DNA of 6,844 nucleotides from Bacillota bacterium (GTDB lineage: Bacteria; Bacillota; Desulfotomaculia; Desulfotomaculales; Desulfallaceae), in NCBI GenBank assembly GCA_009781965.1, contig WQUS01000084.1, positions 1 through 6,844 on the forward strand, given 5' to 3'. Position 1 is the stretch's first letter. Each line of letters starts with the position of its first letter. Below, piece by piece: positions 5,438 through 6,844 of the stretch. Below the pieces are notes generated by a model that saw only the letters and a program-made list of their open reading frames with translations, searched no databases and was not told where the DNA came from. The translations under genes and the position numbers were made by a program.

Positions 5438-5658
5438 ATGGGCGCGCCGTTTAGCGCTTGCCGTTTTTTAGTCAGTCTGACCCGGCGATGAGCCAGCTCC
5501 AGTTCACTTCTAATCTGATATAAAGTAGTGGCGCTTACGCCGGTATATTGGGCAATTTCCGGATCAGAAAGGCCTTTTTTCCAGGCGCGGATTAGCCGCG
5601 GCACGTTAGTACGGTATTTTTGGGATATTTTTTGGGTATTGATTTCCAAATCTGCCAT
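5398..5658 (-). CDS. Small helix-turn-helix protein, convergent with gin
   Basis: An 86-aa basic protein on the opposite strand. GLSDPEIAQYTGVSATTLYQ (29-48) has the pattern of a helix-turn-helix: a first helix DPEIAQYTG, a turn, and a recognition helix SATTLYQIRSEL. The C-terminal third is rich in R and K (RRVRLTKKR). A good ribosome binding site, AAAGGAG (5670-5676 on the minus strand), is 11 nt before ATG 5658, which argues for a real gene rather than a shadow. DNA binding is inferred; targets are unknown. Its last 13 codons and stop lie antisense to the end of gin (5398-5437), so the true 3' extent may matter for both genes. It is not part of the Bacillus backbone at this locus. I do not recognise a named family. 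Confidence 0.7.
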   Translation of the reverse strand: MADLEINTQKISQKYRTNVPRLIRAWKKGLSDPEIAQYTGVSATTLYQIRSELELAHRRVRLTKKRQALNGAPIHTKRHILLRPLL

Positions 5659-5757
5659 GGTCGCTCACACTCCTTTGAGTTATTTTATTTTTACCGCTGC
5701 AAAACTCTTTATGATGTTAATGAAATACTAAAGTGGCACTGGTCTGCAAGTTTAGGA

Positions 5758-5803
5758 TATGATAAAATAATTTACTAATAAAAAATAAGTTATGATAAAA
5801 ATA
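5758..5803 (+). repeat. Spaced direct repeat TATGATAAAA upstream of the decarboxylase gene
   Basis: TATGATAAAATA (5758-5769) and TATGATAAAAATA (5791-5803) are nearly the same and start 33 bp apart. Both are AT-rich and contain -10-like TATGAT. They may be alternative -10 elements or a regulator site for the downstream gene; no clear -35 box was found. Confidence 0.35.
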
Positions 5804-5808
5804 TACAC

Positions 5809-5814
5809 AGGTGA
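5809..5814 (+). promoter_or_regulatory. Shine-Dalgarno site of the decarboxylase gene
   Basis: AGGTGA sits 5 nt before TTG 5820. It overlaps GTG 5811, the other in-frame candidate, which has no ribosome binding site of its own. Confidence 0.5.
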
Positions 5815-5819
5815 AAGCT

Positions 5820-6844
5820 TTGCCTTTTCATAGCACAGATGATGGCCAAGCGGATTTGCCGCTGGTAGAAGCGCTGGAAGATTACCGCCGTAAACAGCCG
5901 GTCAGGCTGCATATGCCCGGACATGGAGGCAATTTTTCTCCCTGGCTGCCGGACAGGCCGGCCGGTTGGGATGTCACGGAAGTGGGAAATCTCGATGATT
6001 TGCATAACCCCGGCGGGGTTATCGCGGCGGCGCAGGAAAAAGCTGCCGGGCTTTTTGGGGCCCGGCATACGTTTTTTTTGGTCAATGGCGCCACCGTTGG
6101 TATTCAGGCCCTGATCGCCGCTGCCTGCGATGAGCGGCGCGGGTTGGTGCTGCCCCGTAACGCGCACCGCTCGGTGCTGGGAGGGTTAATTATCAGCGGC
6201 GCCCGGCCGATTTTCCTTACCCCGGAGGTAGTGCCCGGATTTGGGTTTGCCGCTTCCTTCCGCACCGCGGAATTGACCAATCTGCTTAGGCAAAACCACG
6301 GCGCTGTAGGCGCGGTGCTGGCGGTACATCCCAATTATTACGGTGTGACGGGGGACCTGGCCGGGGCGGCGGCTATTTGCCGCCGGCACAGGGCGCCGCT
6401 GCTGGTTGACGAAGCCCACGGCGTTCACCTGCGTTTTCATCCCGCGCTGCCTGCCGACGCCCTTACCTTAGGCGCCAATGGGGTGGTGCAGAGTGTGCAT
6501 AAAACCGGCGGCGCTTTAACGCAAGCTGCCTGGCTGCACTTGGGCCGTGAACATGCCGGTGTGAGCCGGGAAAACGTGGCGGAGATGCTGCGTTTATTGC
6601 AGACTACCAGCCCTTCTTACTTATTAATGGCTTCATTGGACGCCGCCCGGGGTTATTTGGCCGGCCATGGCCGGGACCATTTGGACCGGCTGTTAGCCTG
6701 GATTGATGAGGCGGTGCGGAAGATTAACCGGCTGCCCGGCTTCACCGTTTTGGGTCCCGGGCATCTGGAAACCCTCGTTAACGCGGGACACGATCCCACC
6801 AGACTGGTGGTGTCGGTGCGCCGGCTGGGCCTCACCGGGTTTGA
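5820..6844 (+). CDS. Orn/Lys/Arg decarboxylase-family PLP enzyme (YaaO-like), 3' end missing
   Basis: The reading frame is open from here to the window edge (341 codons), so the C-terminus lies outside. It belongs to the fold-type I PLP-dependent Orn/Lys/Arg decarboxylase family, whose members remove the carboxyl group of basic amino acids. RLHMPGHGGN (29-38) is the N-terminal PGHxG signature. DVTEVGNLDDLHNPGG (51-66) and FLVNGATVGIQALI (86-99) are family blocks. HPNYYGVTGDL (170-180), DEAHG (197-201, D197 for the pyridine nitrogen) and SVHKTGGALTQ (225-235) complete the cofactor site, with K228 as the PLP lysine. TTG 5820 is preferred over GTG 5811 for its ribosome binding site. The position after gin matches B. 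subtilis yaaO upstream of tmk. Which amino acid is used cannot be told; the lysine usual after PGH in this family is replaced by glycine. Confidence 0.88.
   Translation, partial: MPFHSTDDGQADLPLVEALEDYRRKQPVRLHMPGHGGNFSPWLPDRPAGWDVTEVGNLDDLHNPGGVIAAAQEKAAGLFGARHTFFLVNGATVGIQALIAAACDERRGLVLPRNAHRSVLGGLIISGARPIFLTPEVVPGFGFAASFRTAELTNLLRQNHGAVGAVLAVHPNYYGVTGDLAGAAAICRRHRAPLLVDEAHGVHLRFHPALPADALTLGANGVVQSVHKTGGALTQAAWLHLGREHAGVSRENVAEMLRLLQTTSPSYLLMASLDAARGYLAGHGRDHLDRLLAWIDEAVRKINRLPGFTVLGPGHLETLVNAGHDPTRLVVSVRRLGLTGF

Overview
The window reads as a chromosomal segment of an anaerobic, endospore-forming Bacillota, most likely of the Desulfotomaculum/Pelotomaculum kind. Three things suggest this. 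There are two sporulation genes (bofA and a Gin/CsfB anti-sigma-G gene). The gene order recR - bofA - gin - Orn/Lys/Arg decarboxylase matches the backbone known from Bacillus and clostridia. A ferredoxin-linked 2-oxoacid oxidoreductase operon indicates anaerobic metabolism. The genus is an inference; no rRNA or other taxonomic marker is present.

Layout. Bases 1-139 are a palindromic repeat element (copy 1) ending 27 bp before recR. recR (167-766) encodes a recombination mediator. A short AT-rich spacer with two separate tandem duplications leads to bofA (886-1137), the membrane inhibitor of pro-sigma-K processing. A 266-bp spacer carries a near-consensus sigma-A promoter (1254-1282). It precedes a five-gene unit, all on the plus strand: an uncharacterised P-loop NTPase (1404-2075), then the alpha, beta, gamma and delta (2x[4Fe-4S]) subunits of a 2-oxoacid:ferredoxin oxidoreductase (2119-4864), closed by a hairpin terminator (4910-4948). 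Bases 4955-5205 hold a second, longer, composite copy of the palindromic repeat in the opposite orientation, with a GTTCGAA heptamer array inside it. Next come a small zinc-finger gene for the sigma-G inhibitor Gin (5267-5437), a convergent minus-strand HTH gene overlapping its 3' end (5398-5658), and the first 341 codons of a PLP-dependent Orn/Lys/Arg decarboxylase-family protein that runs off the window (5820-6844).

How the parts relate. The ancestral backbone is a DNA-repair/sporulation/decarboxylase locus. The NTPase-Kor operon interrupts it between bofA and gin and has its own promoter and terminator. The Kor enzyme would decarboxylate a 2-oxoacid oxidatively to an acyl-CoA, passing electrons through its own two-cluster subunit to ferredoxin; the substrate cannot be read from sequence. 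No clearly new defence or mobile system is visible. The items most worth a second look are the repeat family with one compensatory stem change, the NTPase tied to the Kor operon, and the antisense HTH gene over gin.
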